A DNA stretch of 64,000 nucleotides from Ursus arctos (lineage: Eukaryota > Chordata > Mammalia > Carnivora > Ursidae): NCBI RefSeq assembly GCF_023065955.2, contig NW_026623056.1, forward strand, positions 88,473,256 to 88,537,255, read 5' to 3'. Within the stretch, counting starts at the first letter, position 1; each line of letters starts with the position of its first letter. Under the pieces are notes generated by a model. That model saw nothing but the letters and a program-made list of their open reading frames with translations. It did not search any database and was not told the origin of the DNA. Positions 1 to 11,242 of this stretch are shown one piece after another. The position numbers were made by a program, and so were the translations under genes.

Positions 1-516
1 CGGTCATTCATCATTCTTGAAATTGCTGAGGGAATCCAGAGAAGATTGCTTTTCATTAAAAATTGCAGGTGTGCTGACTTTACAGGTGCTAAGAAGCCCC
101 TTTTGCCCGCTGCTTACTTGAATGGAAGTAACGTCAAACTGTGCATTTGCAACCCTTAAAACTTTGGATCAAAACCGTGTGCTTTCTTCCATTGTCTAAA
201 ACTTTTAAAAGAGATTTAGATAGAAATTTCAACTAAGGATGATTGGTTTTTTTTTTTTTTATGAAGTTTTGCAAAATAATTTGCAAAGTAAAATAAAGCT
301 TGAGTTTTATTTTAGATATTTTTAAGTGTAGTTATGAGATGTGTAACACTTTCTCAATTTCTGCTGCCCCCCCCAATTTTTGTTAATATTTATACTCTTT
401 GAAGGAAGGTTTGAGATTGAAATTGTTCCTTCCTGAAAACTAAGATTTCTCCCCTAAATTCTCTATCTGGTCTTGCCAGCTTGAAGTCCTAATGTCCCCA
501 TGGGGTTCCTTTCTAG
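1..516 (+). other. ETS2: ETS2 intron (partial)
   Basis: Intronic sequence precedes the first exon in the window. It has a T-run near 246-260 and a C-run near 367-374, and is otherwise unique. Nothing else is recognised. Confidence 0.85.
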
Positions 517-636
517 ACTCTACCAACTGTGAATTGCCTCTCTTAACTCCGTGCAGCAAGGCTGTCATGAGTCAAGCCTTAAAAGCTACCTTCAGTGGCT
601 TCAAGAAGGAGCAGCGCCGCCTTGGCATCCCCAAGA
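517..636 (+). CDS. ETS2: ETS2 exon with ERK phosphorylation site
   Basis: The acceptor is ttctag at 511-516 and the donor is gtaagt at 637. The exon begins with the last two bases of an Asp codon (residue 62) and ends with the first base of the Asn that starts the Pointed-domain exon. The codon at 546-548 is the threonine followed by proline (LLTPCS) that corresponds to human Thr72, the known Ras/ERK-phosphorylated activator site. The rest of the exon is near-identical to the human protein as I remember it. The ATG inside it (MSQALK) is not a start codon. Confidence 0.96.
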
Positions 637-1410
637 GTAAGTGCCCCGTTTTCGAGCTGTGTCTCTGAGTCTGCGTTGTACCAGCACAACAAATCTGACC
701 GCAGTTGCTAGCGATGACTTTTTTTCCCCCAGCTTTCTTAGGGCATCTTGCAGAGTGGCAGGGATGTGGTTCACCTGAGCTGATTTTTATTTTGACCCCA
801 TTAACTGAACACTTAATCCAGCACTGTCGTTAGGGTCTTAGCATTTCCCTGGGTGTCCTGCTCCCATGGCCGGTCTCTGGAACACATCTGGACTTTGTGG
901 GTACATCTGGAGTGACTCCGGTCTCAGCGCCTCCCTCCCTTTTCTCCCTGTGTTCCATCTTTTCTTCCCTCCCCGGCAGACCCCTGGCTGTGGACCGAGC
1001 AGCAAGTGTGCCAGTGGCTTCTCTGGGCCACCAATGAGTTCAGCCTGGTGAACGTCAATTTCCAGAGGTTCGGCATGAACGGCCAGGTGTTGTGTAACCT
1101 GGGCAAGGAGCGTTTTCTGGAGCTGGCTCCTGATTTCGTGGGCGACATTCTCTGGGAACATCTGGAGCAGATGATCAAAGGTACCCGCTGAGGAACTGCG
1201 CGCCTCCCCGTTGCGGAGAGCCACGGCAGGGAAGAGAGATGGGGGATCGGTGCTCTGTAATCGTACGGTCGGGGTTTCAAATTATGTAGAGTTTCAAACT
1301 GCCTGAAAATGCCACCGGAGTGAGTCACATCTGTGGGTTTTTTAATCCACTGAAGTCTGTGTCTGTGTGTGTGCGCGCGCATGTGTGTGTGTGTGTGCGC
1401 GCGCGCACGC

Positions 1411-1446
<36 letters not shown>

Positions 1447-4400
1447 CATCAAGGATAGCCACGAGGCAGTAACCTTAGTCACTACCTTGTTGACGGTGAT
1501 CTGATGGCATGCGTCAGGGGAGTACGTGTTGCCTCAGGTACGGAGGCCAGCAAGACGTCCCGTGTTTTGTGGCTCACCTTAAAGAAGAAAGTCAGCCTCG
1601 ATGAAGGGGAGCCTTTATTCACAAACCCCGTGAATTTTACAGTGAATTTTCCTAAGACCAAATGAAATCCAACAACAAGAATTTCTTCTGGTTTTATGTA
1701 TTTAAACGAATGCAGACGTAATTGATACATATTTATACACTGACACATTATGCGGAGACTGGCCATTGAACAAAAGAACTCTCATCATATAGAAAGTCTT
1801 GGTTTAGGCCTTAAAAGAGTGTTGACAGCAGTGTTAAAAATACTTCCAGTTAAAAAGGCAAAAAAAATTAAAATGAGGGATTAGGTTAAAACTCTAAGCA
1901 AATTAGTTCTTTGGTAGAGTTCAGAGCCGTAGTCCTTGTTCACTTGGTTTTAAAACTGAGTTTCAGCACCGCTTACAGATTCAGAATCTTTAAAAGACCT
2001 TAGGATTCAGACACCCTCTCTCTTCAGCTGTGGCTTCGGAGGGCCAAGGAAACTTAATGTTGGAGACTCCCAAACTCTCCCTGAATTTGGGCAGTTCTGA
2101 TTGGACGAGTTTCTGGTGACTCTGTTCACCGGCAGGTTGGGCCTGTTTTCCCATCACTCAGGATATAAGTCTGAGGGTCTGGATTTGTGGGTGCGTGTGA
2201 CTCAGTGTGTCTGTAGGAAGTAAGCACACACACAGAATGCTAGCCTTTTCCTTTCCATTTCCACCACGACCGCCGTCAGGTTCCCACAGCACTGCTGGCC
2301 TCTCTGTGCCGTGCTCACCTCACCCTGAAGAAACATGGGGTTCGAAGCCACCAACCTAGCTTCAAGAGGGCGGGGGCTGGGTCTGCTCTACTAACCCACT
2401 GTATTCCCCGCCCCTGGGACACGTGGCACTTCATAAATATTTAACTGTCTGTTGACGGCGCGGATTAATTAAATTCACAGTCTGGTATTTACAGTTGTGC
2501 AGTAGAACGTGTCACTTGGCCGGTGGTAGCATTCATTCTGGAAAACTTACTCTGGTTATTAGAAAACGCGTGGTTGCCATCTCTAGTTTTTGAAAAAGAC
2601 CAAATGACACCAAATACCGTCAGCTTAAGTGTGAGGCGTAAATGCATTTAGTTACAGCAGTAATTTAGAAATAAACGTTTTTTGTTGCATAGTTTTAACC
2701 TTGATCTGTAATCCTGTGTCGCCCGTTGTCTGTTTTCCAGAAAACCAAGAAAAGACAGAAGATCAGTATGAAGAAAATTCACACCTCAACTCGGTCCCTC
2801 ATTGGATTAATAGCAATTCACTAGGTCAGTCCAATCAATTCTGCCCTGAAGACCTTGGTGTTAACTTTTTCTATTAAATTGGGACTCCCACCCCCCTCCC
2901 AAAAGATAAATAAAATAAAAGTAAATTTGCGGAAGGTCCGAAGGCCAGCCTCGGCCTATGCTGCCCCATTGGTGACCACACGTGGCCGCGGAGCTACTGA
3001 GCACTTGAAATGTGGCTGGTCCACACTGAGACGTGTGGTAAGAATACAACGCGTGCCGGCTCTGAAACGCTTTATGGAACAAAGAATGTAGAATGCCTCC
3101 TTACTAATTTTTAAGATACTGATTCCATGTTAAAATGATAATTGGTAATGTTGGGTCAGGTAAAATATTAAAATTAATTTCACCCGTTTCTTTTTAATTT
3201 GCTCCTGCGGCTACTTGAAAACGTAACATTGCCTGCGTGGCTGGCGTTACCTCTGCGTTGGCCAGGGCCACCTACGGCAGTGCAGAGAGCACGGGCGGAA
3301 TGAAGCGAGCTGATTGGCTGCGTTCAGAGCTAGCATAATAAATAAGGGGTGCCAGGCACAGGAGGCATGTAGAAAGCAATTCTAAATTTGCTCTGATCTT
3401 TGGAGTTTAAAGGAGTGGCATGGGATCTGGGTCTTCCCTTCTGGTCAGTGACACTGATGAGTATAGGTTATGGGGGGTCCCCTCGCCAGCAGAGGGAGGG
3501 GATGTTCCCTTACAAGTGACATACTGGGTAGCAAATCATTCGATCTCTCTGAGCCTTACTGCCCTCGGAAGCTGAAAGAGGCGGTGACCTCTGCCACCCC
3601 CAGAGTCACGTGGAAGCGTTTGATGAGGTAGAGCCGTAGAAATGCCAACGAGGTGTCGTGTCTTGGCCCAGACACAGCAAGCGTTTGGGAAAGGGTTAAT
3701 TGACTGAGAGCATGAGTGGCTTGAGAAGAGGAGCTGGTGGAAAAGCCACCTGCCGAAGCCCACTTTCCACCGAGGTTTCGGGCGGGGGAGGGGTAGAGTA
3801 CGCAGAACTGGTTGCATTTGATTCGGGTCGAGGGCACAGAGGGGCTCTGATGACCCCCGTCACACCCGCCTCATAGCTCTGCCATCCGATTGCTCTGTCC
3901 CAGGCTTTGGTGTGGAGCAAGCAGCGTACGGCGTGCAGACCCAGAATTACCCCAAAGGCAGCCTCCTGGACGTGTGTCCATCCTCGTCAGCGCCCAGCGT
4001 GCTGGGCTCCGAGCAGGAGTTTCAGATGCTCCCCAAGTCTCGACTCAGCACCGTCAGCGTCAACTACTGCGCGGTCAGCCAGGACTTCCCGAGCGGCAAC
4101 TTGAACCTGCTCGCGGGCAGTTCTGGTAAGTCAGCTCCCAGGAGCCACGGTCAGACAGCCACGGGAGCTTCTTAAACGGTGCAGCCTGTGCTCGGCCGTG
4201 GGAGGAGGTCAGAGGTCTCCTCTGCTTCCTGAGTGGCTGTCCAACACAATTGCAGGTGACGGATTTGCTCGGTCCGCAGGGACTCCCTGCTGTGTTTCAG
4301 GCTCCGGGTTGGGCACCACGGGTATAGAGTAAATGAGCCAGGGCCCCTGTTCTCCCAGCTGGATTCCTCTACCCGGTGGGATATTTGGGGAGAAGATGCA

Positions 4401-5836
4401 GGCACATGACATTCCTGCAGTCAGTAGCGTCCCCACACCAAGAGGAAACCGCTATCTTGACTTTTGTCCTCATAGATTAGTTTTTCCTGTCCTTGAGCTT
4501 CATAGAAACGGAATCCTAGCGTTGGTTTTCTTTGGTGTCGGTGGTGTGCTCCTCGTGATGTCTGAGACCCAGCCGTGCTGTTGGATGGGACAGACAGTTC
4601 ACCGCTGTGTAATACTCCGTCCGGCCAGGGCGCACCTGACCCGCCCGTGCCGCTGCGGCTGGGGGGGTGTGGTTGTCTAGGGTGTTGTCGTAAGGGATGA
4701 GTGCCTGGCGAGAAGTCTGGGAGTGGTGGGGTGTTGCAGCCCCCAGCCCAGCCTGCGGGACCCCCTGCCCCCCCTCGGCAGCCCCGGACAGTTCACTGTC
4801 CTGGAGGACTCAGCGTTTGCGCCCGGCTGTCTTTGCCAGGGAAGCCCCGGGACCGTGACTCCCCCGAGAACGGCGCGGACAGCTTCGAGAGCTCGGACTC
4901 CCTGCTGCAGTCCTGGAACAGCCAGTCGTCGCTGCTGGATGTGCAGCGAGTGCCGTCCTTCGAGAGCTTCGAGGATGACTGCAGCCAGTCCCTGTGCCTC
5001 AATAAGCCGACCATGTCCTTCAAGGACTACATCCAGGAGAGGAGCGACCCGGTGGAGCAGGGCAAACCGGTTATACCCGCGGCGGTGCTGGCCGGCTTCA
5101 CGGGTAAGTGTGTCACACGCCGTCCCCTCCCTGGGGCCCGGCTTCAGCGCCCTGTTCCTCCAGGGTGTTTCTGGTCCGAGCACATTGTAGCTACAGCCCA
5201 CACTTGGTGTGTGGCTGTCATCCTGAATCAGACAGGCTGTCCCCCTGAATTCTAAAAAGGCCAGGCTTGCACGAACTGTCATGCTCAGTGGCATGGATGG
5301 GAATTCACGGACCGCCCCCTCACCTGGGAGGTGCTCGGCCAGCCCGGAGAGCAGCAGGCGCGGGGGGCACGGGCCCGTGGAGGCTTCAGCTCTGACTCAC
5401 CCACTCCAGGAATCCCAGAGAGTGTAAACTGGCCCAGGGACGGACAGCAGAGCCAGCCTCAAACAACACAGGGACTGTTTACCTTTGCTTGCTTCTAAAA
5501 TCCATCTTATTTTTAAGATTTGGGCAAGAGCTATTTTAGGCAAGGGACAAATATTAAAGCTGTTTTTAGAACCAAATATTTCCAGGACTTTAGCAAAAAC
5601 ACCCAAGATTTTTTTTTTCATTGCTTCATGGGTCCTTAAATGTGTTTTTTTCATATTTTGACCATATGGAGCCACTGGATTAAAAAAATCCTTTCTTAAA
5701 ATAGTCAATAGGTTGAAATAAGACTACAGAGCATCGATTTTTTTCTTTTCTGTCATCCCAAACCTTCACAGGAATGGGCTTGATAAGAAAATAAATAACC
5801 ATGGTGCTGCTGTCTTTCGTTTTTTAAAAATGTTTT

Positions 5837-5867
<31 letters not shown>

Positions 5868-8320
5868 GAGAGGAAGAGGAGCACGTGAGCATATGCAGGT
5901 GGGAGGCAGGGTGCAGAGGGAAAGGGGGAGAGAGAATCCAAGGTGATCTCTCCGCTGAGCGTGGATCACGACACCGGGCTCGATCTCGCGACCCTGAGAT
6001 CATGACCCGAGCTAAAAGCAGGACTTAGACGCTCAACCAGCCGAGCCACGCAGGCGCCCCTTGGTGTTTTTCATTTTAATATTAGTTACCATGTGTTGAC
6101 TGTCAGGTCTGTGTGGTTAACTAGGCTTATATATGGTTGGTTATCCTTGGGACAGCCCAGTGGGGGTGGAAGCAGTGACCTGTTCGGCAGATGGGACAGT
6201 TGGCTCGGTGTAGACAGCTCTCCGTGGTCACATGGGTAACCTGGTTGTGTCTGGTTCCAGAACTCCTGTCCTTGTTCGTAGCTTTATTGCTGATGGCCAC
6301 TGGGTCTCGAGGAACAGCGCTTGGATGGGTGTGTGATCTCGGGCGGGGCACCTGGCCTCTGAGCTGTTCCTCATCTTTACAGTAGTTCTTCACAAGATGG
6401 TGGTTCTAAATATTAATCCAGAAAAGGTCTGTGAAAAGCAAAGCATACCTCACCAGAGGCAGTGAGGCCATGGCGACAACCCCAAATGCCCAAGTGGCTG
6501 TTGAATAAACCGTCTTGGATTAAGCAATTTACCCACCGCCATTGGCAGGAAAGCCTCAATATGGGATTCCATGAGACATGCCTCATTCTGTGGTGAAATG
6601 CCCTTTCTGCCACCCCCATTCCTGTCCTGCTGGGTGGTTCTAGAAATGAACCCTGAAACTTATTACATAAGGAACAATTAAACAGGGTGAGGAATTTTTT
6701 TTTTTTAAGATTTTATTTTAAAGTAATCTCTACACCCAGTGTGGGGCTCGAACTCATAACCCTGAAATCAGGAGTCACCTGCTCTACCCACTGAGTCCGC
6801 CGGGCACCCCCAAGATGAAGAATTTTAATGTCGAGTGTTAGTGGCGCCGAATTTTCTTCCAGAAGGACCCAACTCAGCAACCAAGGGCGAAGTGCCCCGT
6901 TTTTCAGGAGGGGGAGGTGGGATGAAGACCCCAGATTGGGCGTCTAGCCTCTTGCCGTTAAAGCGGTCAGTCCTGTCACCAACCTTGGAGTGGTACCTTC
7001 ACGATGGCACCCTGCCCGGAGTCGGGGCTCCCGTTCCTCAGTCTGCCTGTTTCAGTAGAAAGGACAAAGGCTTTGCCGTACTTCAAAGCTATAAAAACGT
7101 GCGACTTGCCCCTTTCCCCCAGGAAGCGGACCTATTCAGCTGTGGCAGTTTCTCCTGGAATTGCTGTCGGACAAATCCTGCCAGCCGTTCATCAGCTGGA
7201 CCGGGGACGGCTGGGAGTTCAAGCTCGCGGACCCCGACGAGGTACAGCCAGAGCTTGGGAAGTCAGTCTCTGGGCTTTGGACCCCAATTTCATCACTCTG
7301 GGCTCATAAACTCAATTCTCGGGGCACAGGGAAGGGTTGAGCGCTGCAGAGTTCTGGTGCTCTGTGGGTGTGCGCGCGGGCACGGGGCAGGCTTCTGCGA
7401 CTTGCTCTCTCCTCCGATAAGAAGGCACAAGCGCTGAACTGAGGGTCTGTCCTGACCATCTGAAAATGCCATGGGAAACTTGCGTGCCTTTTTCCACTGG
7501 TGGGGAGTGAGTCTCCCGCAGCCTGGATTGGTCCCCTGGCCGCCGCTGCAGCTCTGCAGTGCTCAGCTCGGGCACTCAGAAACCCTGGAGGGGAGGGCCG
7601 AGGGCAGGTCCGAGACCAGCCCCTCCAGGAAGGGGTTGGAGAAGCCCACGATCTCAGGCTGCCTTAGAGGGCAGGCGGTCGCCGCCCGACGCCCCGGGGA
7701 AGCAGAAGCCTTGAGGAATGCAGAATGTCACGTGGCCCAGAACCGCACCCAGCAGCTGTTGACTGTAGGGCTTGGAATAAGAAGCCGGGAGGTGGGGGGA
7801 CACAGCCTTTCCCTTGTGTCAGGCCAGCGTGCTCGGGAACTCTTGGCTGCAGCAGACGGCGCTGTGGGTGGGGGGCCCTCACGCTCCCACCTGCACCTGC
7901 CTCCATCCTTAGAGATGCCGGCAAGGGACCCGGTGCCCGGTGCCGGTGCTGAGACAGCCTGCAGCCCGGGGCCCTTCTGTAGTGGTCAAGTTCTCCCAGG
8001 GGAAGCGGGCGGGAGACTCCTCGCCGGGGGCAAGGCTTTCACTTTTCCTTAATTGCACGTGAAGGAGGTTGCAGATTTGAACACTTCCCCCTGTCCGCTT
8101 TCAGGTGGCCCGCCGGTGGGGAAAGAGGAAAAACAAGCCCAAGATGAACTACGAGAAGCTGAGCCGGGGCTTGCGCTATTACTACGACAAGAACATCATC
8201 CACAAGACGTCGGGGAAGCGTTATGTGTACCGCTTCGTGTGCGACCTGCAGAACTTGCTGGGGTTCACCCCCGAGGAACTGCACGCCATCCTGGGCGTGC
8301 AGCCCGACACGGAGGACTGA
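517..8320 (+). CDS. ETS2: ETS2 transcription factor, last seven coding exons (5' end outside window)
   Basis: ETS2 is a nuclear winged-helix transcription factor that binds GGAA/T core sites and acts downstream of Ras/ERK signalling. Coding exons read as 517-636, 980-1180, 2741-2824, 3904-4125, 4840-5103, 7123-7241 and 8105-8320. All have AG acceptors and GT donors, and the joins keep one reading frame. The summed coding length (1,226 nt with stop) plus the missing first 61 codons gives 469 residues, the length I know for human ETS2. In order the window encodes the end of the N-terminal activation region with the ERK-site threonine, the Pointed domain, an acidic/serine-rich linker, the inhibitory segments and the C-terminal ETS domain. 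No frameshift or stop interrupts it, so this is a functional ortholog and not a pseudogene. The linker (exons 3904-4125 and the start of 4840-5103) differs from the human protein more than the two domains do. Confidence 0.98.
980..1180 (+). CDS. ETS2: ETS2 exon: Pointed (PNT/SAM) domain
   Basis: The exon lies between ccggcag and the donor gtaccc at 1181. It encodes the Pointed domain, a helical SAM-type fold that docks ERK and binds CBP/p300 in ETS1 and ETS2. Visible landmarks are [19 protein letters not shown], the GMNG turn, [16 protein letters not shown] and [13 protein letters not shown]. Small differences from human that I can see are T for S in WTEQ, F for L in NVNFQRF, and V for M in GQVLCN. 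All are mild. Confidence 0.96.
1364..1445. repeat. (TG)n/(CG)n tract, 82 bp strictly alternating purine-pyrimidine
   Basis: From 1364 to 1445 every step alternates pyrimidine and purine. TG repeats are interrupted by two CG-rich runs (gtgcgcgcgc and gcgcgcgcacgcgcg). It lies in the ETS2 intron between exons 980-1180 and 2741-2824. Such tracts are the classic sequence type that can adopt left-handed Z-DNA, and they are usually length-polymorphic. Confidence 0.95.
2741..2824 (+). CDS. ETS2: ETS2 exon after the Pointed domain
   Basis: This 84-base exon has the acceptor tgttttccag ending at 2740 and the donor gtcagt at 2825. It encodes an acidic, charged linker containing [15 protein letters not shown] and WINSNSLG. 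It joins at both ends through split codons (Glu and Gly), which fixes the frame. Confidence 0.95.
   Translation, partial: KTKKRQKISMKKIHTSTRSLIGLIAIH
2930..3290 (+). repeat. Old interspersed repeat, probably DNA-transposon derived, in ETS2 intron
   Basis: The segment contains gagcacttgaaatgtggctg and, further on, taaaattaatttcaccc and tttctttttaattt. I recognise these as parts of a widely dispersed old mammalian repeat of the MER/hAT kind. The subfamily cannot be named with confidence. The intron otherwise (2825-3903) is unique. Confidence 0.55.
3904..4125 (+). CDS. ETS2: ETS2 exon: variable central linker
   Basis: The acceptor is gtcccag at 3897-3903 and the donor is gtaagt at 4126. It encodes [18 protein letters not shown] and then a serine-rich stretch containing [14 protein letters not shown]. 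It is the least conserved coding exon in the window. Many residues differ from the human protein (for example [10 protein letters not shown] and NLLAGSSG), but length and phase are kept. The segment lies in the disordered region between the Pointed domain and the inhibitory module. Confidence 0.95.
4840..5103 (+). CDS. ETS2: ETS2 exon: serine-rich and inhibitory region
   Basis: The acceptor is ctttgccag ending at 4839 and the donor is gtaagt at 5104. It encodes [20 protein letters not shown] and then [18 protein letters not shown], the serine/acidic cluster that in ETS1 and ETS2 is phosphorylated to tune DNA binding, then [19 protein letters not shown], which leads into the inhibitory helices. 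It is almost unchanged from human apart from the first few residues (KPRDRD). Confidence 0.96.
5821..6060 (-). mobile_element. Carnivore tRNA-derived SINE (SINEC), minus strand
   Basis: The segment starts with a (TTTA)n tail at about 5836-5868. It continues with the reverse complement of a SINEC body (ggctcgatctcgcgaccctg, gagatcatgacccgagc) and ends with the tRNA-like head caggcgcccc. It lies in the ETS2 intron between exons 4840-5103 and 7123-7241. Confidence 0.9.
6695..6811 (-). mobile_element. Short SINEC element, minus strand
   Basis: A T-run and aagattttatttt are followed by a shortened body (gtggggctcgaactcataac) and the head ccgggcacccc. Flanks tgaggaatttt (6688-6698) and tgaagaatttt (6816-6826) look like a target-site duplication with one change. 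It is in the same ETS2 intron as the element at 5821-6060. Confidence 0.85.
7123..7241 (+). CDS. ETS2: ETS2 exon: first half of ETS domain
   Basis: The acceptor is cctttcccccag ending at 7122 and the donor is gtacag at 7242. It encodes [20 protein letters not shown] followed by [15 protein letters not shown]. This covers helix 1 and the first beta strands of the winged-helix ETS domain, with the conserved tryptophan pattern. The only change from human that I can see is P for S after SCQ. Confidence 0.97.
8105..8320 (+). CDS. ETS2: ETS2 last coding exon: DNA-recognition helix and C-terminus
   Basis: The acceptor ends at 8104 (gctttcag) and the stop codon TGA is at 8318-8320. It encodes [20 protein letters not shown] and [20 protein letters not shown], which carry recognition helix 3 with the two DNA-contacting arginines of the RGLR motif, and then the wing and the C-terminal inhibitory helix ([17 protein letters not shown]). 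It appears identical to the human protein in this exon. Confidence 0.98.
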   Translation: MARRWGKRKNKPKMNYEKLSRGLRYYYDKNIIHKTSGKRYVYRFVCDLQNLLGFTPEELHAILGVQPDTED

Positions 8321-10331
8321 GGCCCGCGAGGGACTGCGAGTGCGTGCGGCCACCCGACCCACTGCTCCAAGGACCCTGAAAGGCGGGATTGAACGCGTCC
8401 AGGAGGGTCCCCAAGAAGCAGTGGCCTTATTTCACCAGAAACCGCGGCTTTTCACCCAAAGCAGCGTGGTTTCTCGCTTCTAAAGCCTGCTGACCGGAAC
8501 ACGCTATTTATGATGCTCTTACATTAGAATGGCCGAGAAAGAAGCGCTGGGAAGCCGTCCTGGCTCCGAGCAGGCCGCGTGACAGGAACGTTCAGGCCGT
8601 TGGGTATTCTCCAAGGAGCGAGCATGTCTTGGGCACACACTTTTTTTTTTTATTTTTTTTTTTATTTTCTTTTGCCTTTGGCAGCCAGGAATCACAAAGG
8701 CAGAAGTGGTCTCTTCGGTTCAGCGAAGCGGAGGGTGCAGGGAGACAGTCGTGCCATTTCAGAAGTTAGTGTGTATATATGATTGTAATCTTAATAATTG
8801 TTGTCAGAATCCTCTCAGAGTCCTATTTAACGAGAACTGTATATTGTAATTTAAGATAATTCTGTAAGTGTATTTGAAATAAGAACGCAGACGTGCGGCG
8901 TTCTGCGAACACGGAGTCCGCCAGGGCGGACGAAGACGTTGTAAAGTGTGTATTATTTACATTTAATATGCCTACAGGTAGACGTCGAAGAGGGTCAGTC
9001 CCTGTTTCTGTTTTGTTTTGCCTGGATGATTATTTGGCAAGGACTTTGTACATTTGGGAATTTTTATAAAACACTTAATGTTATTATCCGGAGGCATATC
9101 CAGCCTCTGCTTTCTCCTGAATTGTAACGTAAAAGGTATAAAGCAGTATTTTTCTTGACAAATGGCATATGTTTTCCATTTCTGTGCATGCCTTTAAATC
9201 CGTTTATACACAAGACTTATTTTATTTTTTAGTTCGACTGTTTCCCCAACAACTAACCTCCCCGACCAGCCATTTCCTTCCCGTGCTCCACCTCCACGCC
9301 CCAAATTATTCTGTATGATTAAAATAAGAATGCTATTTTTGGAAATATGTGGCTCCTTTTCAGAGAGCAGGAGGGATTTATGTAGCAGCTACTTTTACTG
9401 CAGAAATAATCCACTGGAAAAAATGTAATTTGTAAGAAAGCTTTATTTTTGTCTGCGCGCCGCGTGAAGTGAAACATGTCATATACTGAGCTGAAGCCCG
9501 GGGCAGGTGGGGGCGGGGACGGGAGGGGGATCTTCATGAAGCCTCCTGGTCGTGAACAAGACAAGACTTCACTCTCCCCTGTCGAGTCGTGGGCTCTCTG
9601 GACACGCTGCTGCTCCTTTCTGCTCAGCGCCCAAGCTCTGTGTTCTTGTTTTCGCGGAGCAGAATGCCCAGAGGCAAAGAGAGGACACGCGAGTTGGGAA
9701 AGAGAATCCATGGGAGGATTCGATGTGAAAAAACGTTTTGCTCACCATGGAGACTCTCGTGCTTGGTTCAGAGGAGCACCTGGATGGTCGTGCATTCGGG
9801 GCGCTTGGCAACGATCAAGCCAATGTGGTTTCAGGGCTGCACGGGCTTCCCTCGCCATGCGGGGGGCACTCGGAGCAGTGGCCGATGTCTCCTAGAGAAG
9901 AGTCCGTCCGTGTCATGAGGCTGTGGAACTGGGCGGCGGGGCCAGCTGGGCAGAGCAGCGCCAGAGCTGGGGGACTCAGTCCCTGTATCTACAGGAGACC
10001 ATTTCCAGTGTCTCAGCACATGTTTTTCTCAAGCAGGACATGTTTATCACTCAGACATCTGTTTGTAACATCCGCAGACATGTGACTGGGAACATCTTGC
10101 TGCCAAAGGGAATCTGAGCCGTCGGCTCATTTTATACGGGGTTGAACCACATGAGATTGCCAATATTTGACTTTTTTATCTACAAAGTTGGCAGCTTCAT
10201 GTGATTCAGCCTAATAGTGACAGAAACTAAAGCCCATGATAAACCTTTGGTGTGGTAATGAACAGACTTAAGGATAAAGATTTTGTAATCTGGCCTTTTC
10301 TTTCTCAAATAATAAAGTATTTTGTTTATAT
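8321..10331 (+). other. ETS2: ETS2 3' untranslated region (end approximate)
   Basis: About 2 kb follow the stop codon up to an AATAAA polyadenylation signal at 10311-10316. That distance fits the roughly 2-kb 3'UTR of human ETS2. The segment is AT-rich with several TATTTA/ATTTA-like motifs and a long T-rich run at about 8640-8672. Earlier A/T-rich hexamers that could act as weak poly(A) signals exist, so alternative ends are possible. The cleavage point, about 15 bases after the signal, is inferred. Confidence 0.8.
10311..10316 (+). terminator. ETS2: Poly(A) signal AATAAA, probable ETS2 mRNA end
   Basis: This is a canonical AATAAA in the context caaataataaagtattttg. It is followed within 20 bases by a T-rich stretch and then by a change to unique, less AT-rich sequence. 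It is the first canonical hexamer in a suitable position downstream of the conserved AT-rich UTR. Confidence 0.75.
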
Positions 10332-11043
10332 AACCGCCTCCTCGTAAGGGTCATCCTTTCGTCCCATGCCAACAGGGGGGAGGGGAGGCGGAGTGAGGAT
10401 TGTGAACCCCAATCCGTTGTCCCCCGGCAGCTTTCAGTCTACCGAGAGTCACGTCTCCATTGAACTGGTTTTCCACATGGGGTCACCCAGGAAATCGTGA
10501 CCAAGCTGTAACCCAGCTGTGAGCTCTTCCTGAAGGAACCCCCAAAAAGTGTTCCCTTAAACCAAAAAACTCTTTTAAGGGATTCGAATAGAAAGATGCA
10601 GGCGTCTTGTTTTTGCCAGGGGATTGGCAGAGCTAAGAGAAGAGATGGTAGGATGCTTCTGTGAGGAACCCCATTAGGGTCTGAGGTTCAGGGGCTTTCC
10701 TCCAGGACACCTGGCATGGCTGAGCTGACTTACTGGAGGTGAGGGGGACGGTCCTGGGACGGGGGTTCTCAAACACACTTCAAAGTGAGGTTGTCAACAA
10801 ACAGGTGGGTCATATCAGAGGTGTGCTGGAGCCCCCTCCCCACGGGCTGGTGAGAACAGGTCCCTTCCCAACTTCGCATCAGTGACGTATTGGTATCTTG
10901 AATGTGATCGCGATGAGAGTATTTACACCATGAAAATCAGCAGACACTACAAATCAGGGCTCCTCTCAAGCCCCCTTAGGGAGCTGGTTCTTAAACATTT
11001 ACCAGAACACCACTGGTCATCAGTGTTCACTGTATGAGAAATT
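10332..11043. other. Intergenic sequence downstream of ETS2
   Basis: No gene is seen. The part from about 10,760 to 11,043 (gtgacgtattggtatc, ggttcttaaacatttaccag) reads like an old dispersed repeat that appears to continue beyond the SINE at 11,051, but I cannot name it. Confidence 0.6.
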
Positions 11044-11050
11044 AGAACAT

Positions 11051-11235
11051 TTTTTTTTTAAGATTTTATTTATTAGAGAGACAGCCAGCGAGAGAGGGAA
11101 CACAAGCAGGGGGAGTGGGAGAGGAAGAAGCAGGCTCCCAACGGAGGAGCCTGATGTGGGGCTCGATCCCATAACGCCGGGATCACGCCCTGAGCCGAAG
11201 GCAGATGCCCAACAACTGAGCCACCCAGGTGCCCC
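11051..11235 (-). mobile_element. Arctoid-type SINEC, minus strand
   Basis: A T-run, then aagattttatttattagaga, agcgagagagggaacacaag and, at the end, gccacccaggtgcccc. The target duplication agaacat flanks it (11044-11050 and 11236-11242). The body matches the same subtype as the elements at 44,815 and 52,525. Confidence 0.9.
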
Positions 11236-11242
11236 AGAACAT

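Noticed and set aside
4677..5294. 205-codon minus-strand frame over an ETS2 exon
   Set aside because: It is a shadow of the conserved ETS2 coding exon at 4840-5103.
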